Of a DNA stretch of 22,969 bases, positions 8,058-16,074 are shown one piece after another. A model generated the notes under the pieces. That model had not been told where the DNA came from and ran no database searches. It worked only from the letters and a program-made list of their open reading frames with translations. Position 1 is the stretch's first letter, and every line of letters begins with the position of its first letter. The position numbers were made by a program, and so were the translations under genes. The DNA comes from a virus: IMG/VR virus record IMGVR_UViG_3300005617_000173, positions 1-22,969 of that record. One strand, written 5' to 3'.

Positions 8058-8088
8058 AAGTTGTACTACGTTGAGTTACCCGGTGACG

Positions 8089-9273
8089 CTACTGGACGTA
8101 GAATCCCGGAGGGAGAGGGATGACCATCTTGCGGTACGCAGCACCCGAGGCAGAGCCGGGGCTGTCGCCCTCGATCGCCATTCGGTTGAGCAGGGCCTGC
8201 CTCTCTTCGAAGCTGCCTCGCTGCTGCCCGCCCTGATGGACACCTGTTCCACCAGCGGAACCGCGAACGACCCCGGCGTCTTTCAACGCCTCGGCCTTCA
8301 GTTCCTCACGGACCTCCTTGCGTGCGTCGAGTTCGATCTCGCGCTTGGTGTCGGCCTCAGTCTTGGCGGCACCGACCTGCGCTCCCGTGGCGGCCTTGTA
8401 GGACGTCCACGCGAGTTCGGTTGCGCCAACCTGATCGCCCGCCTTCTGGAGGGCGTCGATGGCCTTAGCAAGGGGGGTGTTGCTCCGAACGAACAGAGCA
8501 ACCTCATCGGAGAACTGCTCGGAGCCGGGGTGCTTCTCGGTCATGTACCGAGTCACCTCGCCCCACTTCCTGTCTTCCGCTTCTTGCGCGGATTCACGGG
8601 ACGCATCGTTCTCCTGCACGCGGTACGAAGCGATGGCGTCGGCCAGTTCACGGTTGGCCTTCGACAGCTTCTTGTTCGCCTCCGCGTCGAGAAGTCCACC
8701 TTCCTCGACGATCTCCGACAGCACCTTGTCGTAGTTGGCCTGCGCCTCGTCCACTTGGGTTCGTGACACCCTCGGGACAGGAGCGGCCTGCGGAGCGGCC
8801 TGCGGGGCCGGTGTCTGGCGAAGTCTCAGGTTCTCGGCTTCGATCGCAGCCAGCTTCGCAGCCAACTGGTCACGCTCGTCGAGAGCCTTGTTCGCCATCT
8901 GGGCGAGATTACTACCGCCCTTGATCGCCTCTTCCACCGTCAGGTACTTGCCGTTGTACTTCCCAGTCTTCGGGTCGAACGTGGCTTTCGCTGCGGCTTC
9001 GAGCGCCTCGGGGGTATCCGCCTTGACCGGAGCGTCACCGGCACTACCGGGCTTCACAGCGGGTTGGCCGCCTTCCACCGTCGTTGCCTGACCACCAGTC
9101 GTGGTGCTCCCTCCGGCACCGGGTTGTCCGGCGTCGGGGGTAGTTCCTGCGGGCGGCGGCGTACCGTGCTGCCACCCGATTGCATTCATGGGACCCATGA
9201 CGTCGCGCTCGACCAGCGTCTTCGCGAGCAACGAGGTCATTTCCTGCTCTTCTTTCGATCTTCCGAGACTCAT
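8089..9273 (-). CDS. Scaffolding protein
   Basis: A 394-residue protein directly upstream of the capsid gene, the usual place for a scaffold. The ATG at 9271-9273 follows AAGGAG with 5-base spacing; a second Met at residue 12 has weaker spacing. Residues about 35-95 are Pro/Gly/Thr-rich and probably disordered. Residues about 105-155 form a coiled coil (LAQMANKALDERDQLAAKLA). A short Ala/Pro/Gln linker follows, then a long charged helical region (residues about 170-345, ANKKLSKANRELADAI; KREIELDARKEVREELKAEA). This is the typical build of phage scaffolds: low complexity, highly helical, charged, no Cys. It would co-assemble with the capsid protein to form the prohead and then leave. Assignment rests on build and position, not on a specific motif. 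Confidence 0.75.
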   Translation of the reverse strand: MSLGRSKEEQEMTSLLAKTLVERDVMGPMNAIGWQHGTPPPAGTTPDAGQPGAGGSTTTGGQATTVEGGQPAVKPGSAGDAPVKADTPEALEAAAKATFDPKTGKYNGKYLTVEEAIKGGSNLAQMANKALDERDQLAAKLAAIEAENLRLRQTPAPQAAPQAAPVPRVSRTQVDEAQANYDKVLSEIVEEGGLLDAEANKKLSKANRELADAIASYRVQENDASRESAQEAEDRKWGEVTRYMTEKHPGSEQFSDEVALFVRSNTPLAKAIDALQKAGDQVGATELAWTSYKAATGAQVGAAKTEADTKREIELDARKEVREELKAEALKDAGVVRGSAGGTGVHQGGQQRGSFEERQALLNRMAIEGDSPGSASGAAYRKMVIPLPPGFYVQ

Positions 9274-9315
9274 CCTTTCTCCTTGCCGGGTGGTCCGGCG
9301 CGGTGATGGTTCGCG

Positions 9316-9510
9316 CTACTTGCGCTTGCGTCGCGTGCCCTGAAGAGGGTTGCGATGCTCAGGATAGACGCCACCGTTGGCGTCCTCCTTCTTTTTCTCG
9401 GACAGGAAGATGGCAACCTCTTGCTTCGGGTTGGTCACCACCGGACCGGCCGGGCCGCCGCTATGCAGCTTCCCGGACTTGAACTTCTTGTAGACTTCGC
9501 TCGAAGGCAC
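9316..9510 (-). CDS. DUF6496-like small protein
   Basis: A 64-residue protein starting at GTG (9508-9510). The Shine-Dalgarno GAGG lies inside the last codons of the gene before it, whose TGA ends 2 bases upstream. The pattern EVYKKFKSGKLHSGG, then PVV.NPKQEVAIFLSEKK, resembles the DUF6496 family ('vm.efk.GkLkSG...v.n.kQAiAIalSeA'), short proteins found in phages and bacteria. Function unknown. It ends in a basic tail (RNPLQGTRRKRK). Family similarity was judged by eye from memory of the motif. Confidence 0.65.
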   Translation of the reverse strand: MPSSEVYKKFKSGKLHSGGPAGPVVTNPKQEVAIFLSEKKKEDANGGVYPEHRNPLQGTRRKRK

Positions 9511-9511
9511 G

Positions 9512-9940
9512 TCAGTAGTCCTCGGCAGGATCGTATGGAGCGGGGGTCGCGTCCTGATCCATGCCCACGATCGGCTTCACGCCTCCGTGCTGCTGGAGGT
9601 TCGTGTAGTGATCGTCGTTCGACATGTTCGCCATCGCCTTCATGGCCCGCTCGTGCATGGTCTCCTCGATGATCTTGTCGAAGAACTCGATGAGGCCTTC
9701 GCCGAAGACCGTGCCGCCAGCGAGGAACTCGTCGGGGTACTTGTCTTGGCGCTCGCGGCTCCGGTCCTTCCACATCTTCTGGAAGGAGCGAAGGATGCCG
9801 TTCATGTACGGCTTCCAAGTGTGCAGGTAGGCGGGCGAGTTGAGTATCCACTCCATCTCGCCCAACTTCTGCTCGTCGAAGGTTGCTAGGGAGAAGAACT
9901 CGGAGAAGTCTCCGCGCTCAGTCCCTTTCTGTTCTGACAT
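9512..9940 (-). CDS. Hypothetical protein between portal and scaffold
   Basis: A 142-residue protein with ATG start and AAAGGA upstream. It is mainly helical (LGEMEWILNSPAYLHTWKPY, then LRSFQKMWKDRSRERQDKY) and has many aromatics. It has an acidic C-terminal tail (MDQDATPAPYDPAEDY). No motif was recognised. Its place between portal and scaffold would suit a minor head or assembly protein. The stop region carries the ribosome-binding site of the next gene, suggesting coupling. Confidence 0.7.
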   Translation of the reverse strand: MSEQKGTERGDFSEFFSLATFDEQKLGEMEWILNSPAYLHTWKPYMNGILRSFQKMWKDRSRERQDKYPDEFLAGGTVFGEGLIEFFDKIIEETMHERAMKAMANMSNDDHYTNLQQHGGVKPIVGMDQDATPAPYDPAEDY

Positions 9941-10091
9941 CGGACACTTCCTTTCTGATGGTCGTCTTCAGCATCCGCCTCGCTGTGCGGTGCTGACGAT
10001 GCTTGTCCAGCCGATGGGATCGGCACATCCGACACCAGCAAGCCTTCCAGCCGAGACGGGCCCGGATGGTGGCTAGGTGGAGGTCCTTCAT
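9918..10091 (-). CDS. Tiny Cys/Arg-rich protein overlapping the portal stop
   Basis: A 57-codon frame whose ATG (10089-10091) overlaps the portal stop in an ATGA, and whose end overlaps the next gene by 23 bases. It fills the only gap in this part of the block, which supports it. The product is very basic: MKDLHLATIRARLGWKACWC, then RMCRSHRLDKHRQHRTARRM. C18, C20, C23, H26 and nearby His residues could bind one zinc ion, and the Arg-rich helix could bind nucleic acid. No RBS beyond GAAGGA-type bases near the start is clear; translation is likely coupled to the portal. It may also be a chance frame, since other frames here are open too. Confidence 0.45.
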   Translation of the reverse strand: MKDLHLATIRARLGWKACWCRMCRSHRLDKHRQHRTARRMLKTTIRKEVSDVRTERD

Positions 10092-12058
10092 CCGGCGACG
10101 GGTGCGAGGACGGAGCCGATGTCGACCGGCGCACGGAGCGACTGGGCCGAGCCCGGAGGGGCTGCGGCGTTGCCGCCCGGCATACCGGGGATGACAGACG
10201 GACCGCCGTTCGCGATCTGACCGGAGGTGGGGATGTTCGCAGCGCCGCCCGGCTGGGCCATCGCGCCTGCGAGAGCCGGGTTCGTGACCATGTTCTGGAG
10301 CGCGGGCTGCATGAACAGTTCGTTGATGTTCGGAACTTCGAAGACCCGGAACAGGTTCCGGAAGAAGTTGACCGAGTTGATCTGGCCCATCATCTGGGCA
10401 CCGAGCGGGGAAGCGAGGGCCTGAAGTAGCTGGAGCAGGTTCTGCTGCTGCATCTGCTTCGAGAGGCCCATCGTTGCACCGAGGGCGCGGGCGACGTAGC
10501 TGGGGTGCAGATCGTATGCGGTCAGCGTCTCGCGGGAGGCCGGGATCGGCATGTTCGTGACCGGGTCGAGCATCGCACCGTCACCGAGGATCATCACCTC
10601 GATGGGCGGAGCGAGGAACTGCTTCGACAGGGACGCGAAGAAGTTGGCCGTCGGCTCCAGCATGTTCTCTTCGTAGATGCGGGCCTCCAGCATGAGCCGG
10701 GTGCCCGCTGCCTCGCGCCTGCCGACGAACTCGCGTGCGGTCTGACGGCTGTCGCCGCCCATACCCTGCACTGCATCGTCGACAATGCCAGTACCCATCT
10801 GGAGGTACTCACGAATCTGACCGATCCGCGAGTCTGCGATGGAGAGGCCTTGGTTGTTGAACTGGAACGGCATGATGACCGAGGAGGGGTTGCCGTTGAC
10901 ACCGACGAAGCGACCCGGACGCGAGTAGAGGTTCCGGGTGTTGAGGCCGGAGGCTCGATCGAAGAACCACATCGGGTCGATCATCAGATCGGCCGCGTCG
11001 AGGCTCTGGTTCAGGTAGCGGTTGCCGGTGATCTGCAACTTCTCGACGATCTCGGCCTTGCCCGGGGCGAAGAAGTAGTGCGGGTCGGGCGTAGGCGAGT
11101 AGGCGACGAAGGGGATTTTCTTGTGGTTGTACGGGTTCGGCCGGTTACGCATCAGGTACTGCCGATTGGCGACAGTGATGACGCGATTGACCATGCCGTC
11201 GGTCGCGAACTCCGAGGGGACACGGCCCCAGAACTCCAGAATCTCGATCGGGCGCGAGTACTTGTCCATGAAGCGGGCAGTCTCGTCATCCATCGCGACG
11301 CGGGTCTGGAAGCGCCGCACTGCGGCGAGTGTCTCGGGTGATGCGGAACCGGAGCCGTCACGTTCGAGCCGGGCCAGTTCGGCCTTGTCGAAGGTGCCGA
11401 TCGAGGCGAGGTAGCGGAGGTCGTCGAGGTCGAGGAAGTACCGACGGACGAACCACTTCATGTCGCGCAGGCGGCCTACCGTCGGCTGCGGGAAGCAGTC
11501 GAGGAGGTCGAGGTTGATCGTCTCGGGGCCGTCGAAGGTGACGACCTTGCCCTTGCGGATGTGCTGCACGACCTTGCCCGACAGCGGCATCTTGTCGATC
11601 TGCTCGATGACGGTGTCTTCCTCGTCGCGCCGCCAGCCGACCTGAGCCACGCCCACGCCGTAGAGCGAGGCAGCGAGGATGATGTCGACCTGCTTGAGGA
11701 AGCCATCGTCGTCCTTGAACTGGGCCGCGACGAGCGATTCCTGCTTGCGGGCGATCTTCGAGTCGTCGGGGCCGTATCCGAGGAAGGAGACGGGCGGGTA
11801 CGAGGAGAGCGAAGAGGCCGCCATGCGGGAGGCGAAGGACCACAGGGCCGAGAAGATCAGCGGGATGTGGACGTTGTTCTTGTGGGGCGAGAAGCGGCCG
11901 TTCCACGTTCCGCGCCAGAGGTCATAGAGGCGGGGCAGCTTCTGCCGAATGCCCATGCTCTGTGACTCGGAGTACTGGACGCTGTCGACCACCATCTTGC
12001 AGAGTTGGCGGTTGAACAGGTAGCCAGCGGGCTCCTTCTCGATGGTCAGTGAGTTCAA
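10088..12058 (-). CDS. Portal protein (P22/SU10 type)
   Basis: A 656-residue protein starting at TTG (12056-12058), which overlaps the exonuclease stop as TTGA; GGAGG lies 7 bases upstream. It has the length of podovirus portals. Landmarks are LWRGTWNGRFSPHKNNVHIP (48-67) and a SALWSFASRMAASSL helix. Next come FKDDDGFLKQVDIILAASLY (114-133) and a KKIPFVAYSPTPDPHYFFAP segment. The stretch EIVEKLQITGNRYLNQSLDAAD follows, the long helix region of the crown and stem. Residues about 590-656 are Gly/Pro/Ala/Asn-rich and probably flexible. It forms the ring at one capsid vertex through which the terminase pumps DNA and to which the adaptor binds. Position and build agree; the exact subfamily is open. 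Confidence 0.85.
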   Translation of the reverse strand: MNSLTIEKEPAGYLFNRQLCKMVVDSVQYSESQSMGIRQKLPRLYDLWRGTWNGRFSPHKNNVHIPLIFSALWSFASRMAASSLSSYPPVSFLGYGPDDSKIARKQESLVAAQFKDDDGFLKQVDIILAASLYGVGVAQVGWRRDEEDTVIEQIDKMPLSGKVVQHIRKGKVVTFDGPETINLDLLDCFPQPTVGRLRDMKWFVRRYFLDLDDLRYLASIGTFDKAELARLERDGSGSASPETLAAVRRFQTRVAMDDETARFMDKYSRPIEILEFWGRVPSEFATDGMVNRVITVANRQYLMRNRPNPYNHKKIPFVAYSPTPDPHYFFAPGKAEIVEKLQITGNRYLNQSLDAADLMIDPMWFFDRASGLNTRNLYSRPGRFVGVNGNPSSVIMPFQFNNQGLSIADSRIGQIREYLQMGTGIVDDAVQGMGGDSRQTAREFVGRREAAGTRLMLEARIYEENMLEPTANFFASLSKQFLAPPIEVMILGDGAMLDPVTNMPIPASRETLTAYDLHPSYVARALGATMGLSKQMQQQNLLQLLQALASPLGAQMMGQINSVNFFRNLFRVFEVPNINELFMQPALQNMVTNPALAGAMAQPGGAANIPTSGQIANGGPSVIPGMPGGNAAAPPGSAQSLRAPVDIGSVLAPVAG

Positions 12059-12663
12059 GAGAAGACCTCCATCCCTCCTTTCAGACTGTCGGGGATGTGG
12101 AGTGAGGTGAAGCGCCCACCGAGGGTGATGAGGCCACCGTCACGGCAGATGCGGGCGAAGAGGTCGCGGGTGAGGTACACGTCGGAGGCACAGTAGTTGA
12201 AGATGCGGCCCCATTGGCCCTTCTTCATCAGGTCCTTGACGTTGCTGCCATGGTCGATCTTGCCCCGGCCGAGGTTCTGCTTGGCGATCCGGTCGAGCGT
12301 GAAATCGCCCTTCTGTCCGTGCTTGCCGATCTTCCGATTCGCGGCCGTCGCCATCTCGTAGATGTCGTAGTGGAGCGGAATGCGGAGCCGGCGGCCGACG
12401 AGCCCTTCGAGGCAGGGAACGTCGAACCGCTCGGAGCAGTAGCCGACCACGGCGTCGGCCTGTTCGAGATGTCTCGCGCAGGTCTCGGCAGTGTGGTCAT
12501 CGTACATGTGAAGGGAGTAGTCGCGCGTGTCGTAGACGGCGATGGCGCAGGCACCGCCCTTGCCTCGGCGGAGTGCCTCCCATCCGGCTTCCTTGTCGGT
12601 GGGATTGAGGTCCTCGGCCCACTTCCGTGTCTCGACGTCGAAGATCATGATGCGGGAGCGCAT
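12055..12663 (-). CDS. DnaQ-like (DEDDy) 3'-5' exonuclease
   Basis: A 202-residue protein. ATG at 12661-12663 has AGAAAGG upstream; a second Met at residue 6 is less well placed. Exonuclease motif I is visible as FDVET (D9, E11). Motif II is in VVGYCSERFDVPCLEG (D81), where members usually show an Asn/Tyr-x-x-FD pattern. Motif III is the YxxxD of the DEDDy branch, in NYCASDVYLT (Y157, D161). A middle segment (HGQKGDFTLDRIAKQNLGRGK) also fits the ribonuclease-H-like exonuclease core, in the manner of YprB-type proteins. It would degrade DNA or RNA from the 3' end with two metal ions. The polymerase or other partner is not in the window. Its site between terminase and portal, overlapping both in tight order, is unusual for a replication-type enzyme. 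Confidence 0.75.
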   Translation of the reverse strand: MRSRIMIFDVETRKWAEDLNPTDKEAGWEALRRGKGGACAIAVYDTRDYSLHMYDDHTAETCARHLEQADAVVGYCSERFDVPCLEGLVGRRLRIPLHYDIYEMATAANRKIGKHGQKGDFTLDRIAKQNLGRGKIDHGSNVKDLMKKGQWGRIFNYCASDVYLTRDLFARICRDGGLITLGGRFTSLHIPDSLKGGMEVFS

Positions 12664-12676
12664 CGGTGCCGCCTTT

Positions 12677-14614
12677 CTAGCCTACAGGCTCGTACGGGAT
12701 GTAGTCGTCGCCCCAGTCGCCTCGGACGCCGTCGTCCATGAAGCCGTTCGCCCGTGCTTCGTCGCGATCGGCCAGCATCTGGAGGACTTCCTCGTTGGTG
12801 GGACGCCGTGCTATGGACTTGAGTTCCTGATCGCCCGGCGAGACGACGACAGCGCCCTCGTCCACCGCGTTGCCTCCTGAACCGAGGTTGGGCGGGAACC
12901 AGAGCTTCGAGATGAAGCCGTCGGCTTGAGCGTCAGCAAGGTCGTCGTGCGAGGCTGAATCAACCTTCAGAATCTGGTTGACCATCTTGTGGACGACCGG
13001 GTGAACGACGAAGTGGGGGCACTTGGTGGCCTCCATCGTCTTGGTAGCTGGGTTGTACTTGGGTGGAGGGCAGTCGCAGCGGGGACGGTCGAGCAGGATG
13101 CGGACATAGCCGGTGGCCCAGTGGCCGACGGCCGTACGGATGCGCGATCGCTTGTCCTTCTTGCGGTTCAACTGGATGAACCAGTCGTTGCCGAGTTGGT
13201 AGCCTGCGGAGCGCAGGAGACCGAGGACTCGGTTCTTGTAGGTGCCTTCCTTGCCGCCCGGCTCGACCTCGTCGGTGACGGCTTGGACCATGATGCCCCG
13301 GCGGCGCAGGTTACCGAAGACCTTGATGAGTTCGACGTTGAAGTCTTCCTCACGCCACTCGTTCGAGGCTTTCAGGTTCTGCGTGTCGAGGTAGAGGAGG
13401 CCGTTGTCCCGCTCGTCTGCGAGCCAGACCACGATGGCAGAGTCGTCGCCCTTGCCCATGTTGTCCTTGTTCTTGAAGGCCGTGTCGATGTGGATGGTGG
13501 CCCACTTCGGACGGACGTTCCAAGTGAAGTCGTCGTAGGACATGTACAGGTAGGGAATCTGCGACTCGACGAGCGGCGCGTGTTCCGATGCGCCCGGGTC
13601 GTTCTGCTGCTGGCAGGCGAAGTCTTCGGCGTCGATGCGCTTGGCATCGGCGATCGTCCGCTTCGTCCACAGCTTCGGGTGCGTGGGCTCGCCAGTGACG
13701 GGGTCTTCGGTCTGGTAGAAATAGACGTGCCAGACGCCCGCGCCCCATGCGACCTTCTCGGTCACGGAGGAGTAGTGCGGGCAGGGCATCCCATTCCACG
13801 AGGCGATTCCCTCTTCCTTGAAATGGCGGCCGGCGATGTCGTCTTCGAGGTAGCGGGTGAGCGTGAAGACGAGAAGGCCGTTTCGGTGGAGCGAGTTCTT
13901 CGAGGCCTTGACGCCGGCATGTGCAGCCCGAAGGTACGCCTCGCGTTCGTCGCGAATCTTGTTCGCTTCGAGCGGGTCGTCCCAGAAGACCGATCGCGGG
14001 TGATAGCCCGTTGAGCCGATGTTCGAGGTCGAGGTGTCGATCGAGGGCTCGCCGATGTTCTTGGCCGTCTTGCAGGCGTGGTTGATCGCTTCCTTCGTCT
14101 TGTCGGTCGCGCCTGCGACCCAGTCGCCATAGAGCCACGCGAACTGCGAGTCCTCGTCGGTCCCGGCCATCACGGAGATGAGGGACTTGAGGATGTCGCC
14201 GGACAGCTTGGAGGAGGCTGACTGGAGCAGGGTCGTCATGTTCCTGTCGAGGAGGTGCAGCCAGAGGATGGCCGACTTCTCGATCACGGTCTTGCCGTAT
14301 CCTCGGGGGAGGACGGAAGCGATCTTGTACTGCTCGGGGACTCCGGCGATGGCCCGCTCTCGCCACGAGAGGAGGTGGCCTTGGTACCAGCGAGCATACG
14401 GGTGATGGATGGGGTCGTAGAGCCACTGGGGCTCGGAGGGGTTGGACCGGAGGAAGGACTCGGCTCCCCAACCGCGCTTGATGAAGTACCAGAGGCTGTC
14501 AGGGTGCGTTCCCACATTTCCCGCACCGTCGTGCCACGCTTCCGGCGCACAGATCGCACGCCAGAGATCACGCTCCGCTTCCAACGCCCAACCTGTCTCA
14601 GCAGTCTGCGCCAT
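12677..14614 (-). CDS. terL: Terminase large subunit
   Basis: A 645-residue protein, the DNA-packaging motor. The N-terminal ATPase has Walker A as LPRGYGKTV (102-110), Walker B as SVFWDDP (208-214) and a coupling-motif-type TLTR (251-254). The C-terminal RNase-H-like nuclease has IHIDTAF (375-380, D377), a second acidic site near D390/D391 (GDDSAIVVW), and SHDDLADAQADG (555-566). Between these nuclease motifs there is a Cys/His-rich insert (C513, C515, C532, H534) that could bind zinc. The ATG at 14612-14614 has GGGAG upstream but lies inside the upstream ORF. Residues about 1-40 have a less G/C-rich third position than the rest. A later start, for example a GTG at residue 34, is possible. 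Functional call is strong. Confidence 0.92.
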   Translation of the reverse strand: MAQTAETGWALEAERDLWRAICAPEAWHDGAGNVGTHPDSLWYFIKRGWGAESFLRSNPSEPQWLYDPIHHPYARWYQGHLLSWRERAIAGVPEQYKIASVLPRGYGKTVIEKSAILWLHLLDRNMTTLLQSASSKLSGDILKSLISVMAGTDEDSQFAWLYGDWVAGATDKTKEAINHACKTAKNIGEPSIDTSTSNIGSTGYHPRSVFWDDPLEANKIRDEREAYLRAAHAGVKASKNSLHRNGLLVFTLTRYLEDDIAGRHFKEEGIASWNGMPCPHYSSVTEKVAWGAGVWHVYFYQTEDPVTGEPTHPKLWTKRTIADAKRIDAEDFACQQQNDPGASEHAPLVESQIPYLYMSYDDFTWNVRPKWATIHIDTAFKNKDNMGKGDDSAIVVWLADERDNGLLYLDTQNLKASNEWREEDFNVELIKVFGNLRRRGIMVQAVTDEVEPGGKEGTYKNRVLGLLRSAGYQLGNDWFIQLNRKKDKRSRIRTAVGHWATGYVRILLDRPRCDCPPPKYNPATKTMEATKCPHFVVHPVVHKMVNQILKVDSASHDDLADAQADGFISKLWFPPNLGSGGNAVDEGAVVVSPGDQELKSIARRPTNEEVLQMLADRDEARANGFMDDGVRGDWGDDYIPYEPVG

Positions 14615-15066
14615 TGGAACTCCCAGAAGCCGATGTAGCCTCGTGCGTAGAGGCGTTCGAGCGTCGTGTAGACGGTGTCAGGGGAACCGCCTCGCTGGTA
14701 GATGTCGGCGAGTAGGTCGAGGAAGGTCTTCTCATTGAAGGCAGATGCATCATCGACGATGGCCTGCGCGGCGGCCGACAGGGCAGTCTTGGGTGGATCG
14801 ATGCCGATGCGGCGAAGTTCGTCGTCGTATTTCTTGGTGCTGTCCAACCTCTCGGCCAGTTCGACCTTACCGGTGCCGCACCACGGATGGGGGCAGGGAG
14901 GTAGGATGTCGGGGATGTAGTAGCCTTCGGACCGGAAGACCTCGACCGGGTTGCCGTTGACCGGGATGAAGCGGCCGGGCCGCTTGTAGAGGCAGTCCTT
15001 GCAGGCCATGATCCGGGTCTCGCCCGGAAGGGCCTTGCCACAGACAACGCAGTGGTTCTCGATCAC
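14284..15066 (-). CDS. Cys-rich zinc-binding protein upstream of terL
   Basis: A 260-residue frame starting at GTG (15064-15066), which overlaps the GT2 stop as GTGA; AAAGG is 8 bases upstream. Residues 1-75 hold Cys pairs CVVC and CKDC, then CPHPWC, consistent with one or two zinc ribbons. Residues about 78-150 are a helical domain (LLADIYQRGGSPDTVYTTLE, then GYIGFWEFQWRRLLRQ). The frame continues for 331 bases into terL; its last 75 or so residues are Ser/Pro-rich and look like out-of-frame terminase sequence. Either the protein really ends in this tail, or a frameshift or sequencing error removed an earlier stop. An HNH nuclease was considered because HNH genes often sit next to terminases, but no HNH motif is seen. 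Confidence 0.6.
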   Translation of the reverse strand: MIENHCVVCGKALPGETRIMACKDCLYKRPGRFIPVNGNPVEVFRSEGYYIPDILPPCPHPWCGTGKVELAERLDSTKKYDDELRRIGIDPPKTALSAAAQAIVDDASAFNEKTFLDLLADIYQRGGSPDTVYTTLERLYARGYIGFWEFQWRRLLRQVGRWKRSVISGVRSVRRKRGTTVREMWERTLTASGTSSSAVGEPSPSSGPTPPSPSGSTTPSITRMLAGTKATSSRGESGPSPESPSSTRSLPSSPEDTARP

Positions 15067-15773
15067 TGGGGCCGCCTTTCGATCATGCCGGCGCGGATGA
15101 GGCGGGGCTTGGTCATGGAAGACTTGTTCGCGTGGTCGAAGTAGTACTTGATCTCGGGGCTCATCTCGATCTCGAAGTAGCGCGGGTCGCCCGAGAGTTT
15201 CGGGACGATGTGCCACGGGAGGTGCTTCGCCATGTAGGGCGCGCCGATCCGGACGCCGTTGATCGCGTACTCATGCTTCGAGCAGAGGGCGAAGGTCGTG
15301 TCGGTGGGGCGATTGTGGATGGCGATCGAGTCGAGCCACTTGATGATCGGGCCGCGAGACTCCGGGTGATAGCCGTCGGGGTAGTCGCAGAAGCGGTCAT
15401 CGGTCCACGCCGGATTCGTTGGCGGGATGCGGTAGTCCGAGAGGGTGAGTCCGACCTTCGGGTAGCCGAGCCGGAGGACCTCGGTCATTCGGTCGGCCCA
15501 GTCGTTCGGGAGGTCCGAGAGGTCGAGGTCAGGGTCGCTGACGACGTACTTGGTCCCGATGAGGGAGCGGCCGAAGATGTCCCACGGTGCCGTGTGGCCG
15601 AGGTTCGAGTCGAGCGAGACGACTTCGCAGGGGTTCGTCGCGTACCAGTCGAGGAGGGGCTGGTAGGTCGAGGCATTGTCGATGATGATGACTTCGTGCC
15701 CCTGACGCTTCAGTACCCCCACCATCTCGCGGGGCCACGTCAAGTAGTTGCGGTTGTTGATGAAGCAGAGCAT
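15063..15773 (-). CDS. GT2-family glycosyltransferase (GT-A fold)
   Basis: A 236-residue protein with a strong Shine-Dalgarno sequence (GAAAGGAG) and ATG start. The N-terminus has the GT-A pattern: HEVIIIDNAS (26-35), SNLGH (56-60), and VVSDPDLDL (77-85), where D80, D82 and D84 could form the metal-binding DxD. Further landmarks are RIGAPYMAKHLPWHIVPKLS (175-194) and the end near RLIRAGM. This is the minimal length of a catalytic domain, without a membrane anchor. It would transfer a sugar from a nucleotide donor; substrate unknown. It sits in the packaging module, apart from the GT4 gene in the tail module. Function by family is fairly sure; biological target is not. Confidence 0.75.
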   Translation of the reverse strand: MLCFINNRNYLTWPREMVGVLKRQGHEVIIIDNASTYQPLLDWYATNPCEVVSLDSNLGHTAPWDIFGRSLIGTKYVVSDPDLDLSDLPNDWADRMTEVLRLGYPKVGLTLSDYRIPPTNPAWTDDRFCDYPDGYHPESRGPIIKWLDSIAIHNRPTDTTFALCSKHEYAINGVRIGAPYMAKHLPWHIVPKLSGDPRYFEIEMSPEIKYYFDHANKSSMTKPRLIRAGMIERRPQ

Positions 15774-15815
15774 TACCTGCTCCTTTCGTGGCTGAAGAAC
15801 GACTACTTTTTTCGG

Positions 15816-16073
15816 CTAGCGGCCGGCGATGAACTTCTGGCCGCCGTTGAAGCGCGAGTGGAGTCGGGGATCGACGAGGTTCTTGGCGCGGGACATCGCG
15901 CGCTCGTGTAGCGCCTCGCGTGCGGCGTAGAGCGCGTCGGACTCGGGAGCCTCGGGATTGGCCTTCCGGTGCTCGTCGTAGCGGGCATCGTGGGCAGTCT
16001 GGCACTCGGCGCAGCGGACGGCGACATAGTCGGACTTGGCGTTGCCGCAGTTCTGGCAGTGGGACGTCAGCAT
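15816..16073 (-). CDS. Small zinc-ribbon protein
   Basis: An 85-residue protein whose ATG follows AAGGAG overlapping the stop of the gene before. The N-terminus holds two CxxC pairs (HCQNCG and RCAECQ, residues 6-9 and 21-24) that would form one zinc ribbon. The rest is a charged helix (HDARYDEHRKANPEAPESDA) ending in NGGQKFIAGR. Zinc ribbons of this size often bind DNA or proteins; no specific family was recognised. It is followed, after a 42-base gap, by the GT2 gene. Confidence 0.75.
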   Translation of the reverse strand: MLTSHCQNCGNAKSDYVAVRCAECQTAHDARYDEHRKANPEAPESDALYAAREALHERAMSRAKNLVDPRLHSRFNGGQKFIAGR

Positions 16074-16074
16074 C

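Noticed and set aside
10505-11341. Rightward open frame of 278 codons opposite the portal
   Set aside because: Shadow of the portal gene, which has recognisable portal segments and a proper start.
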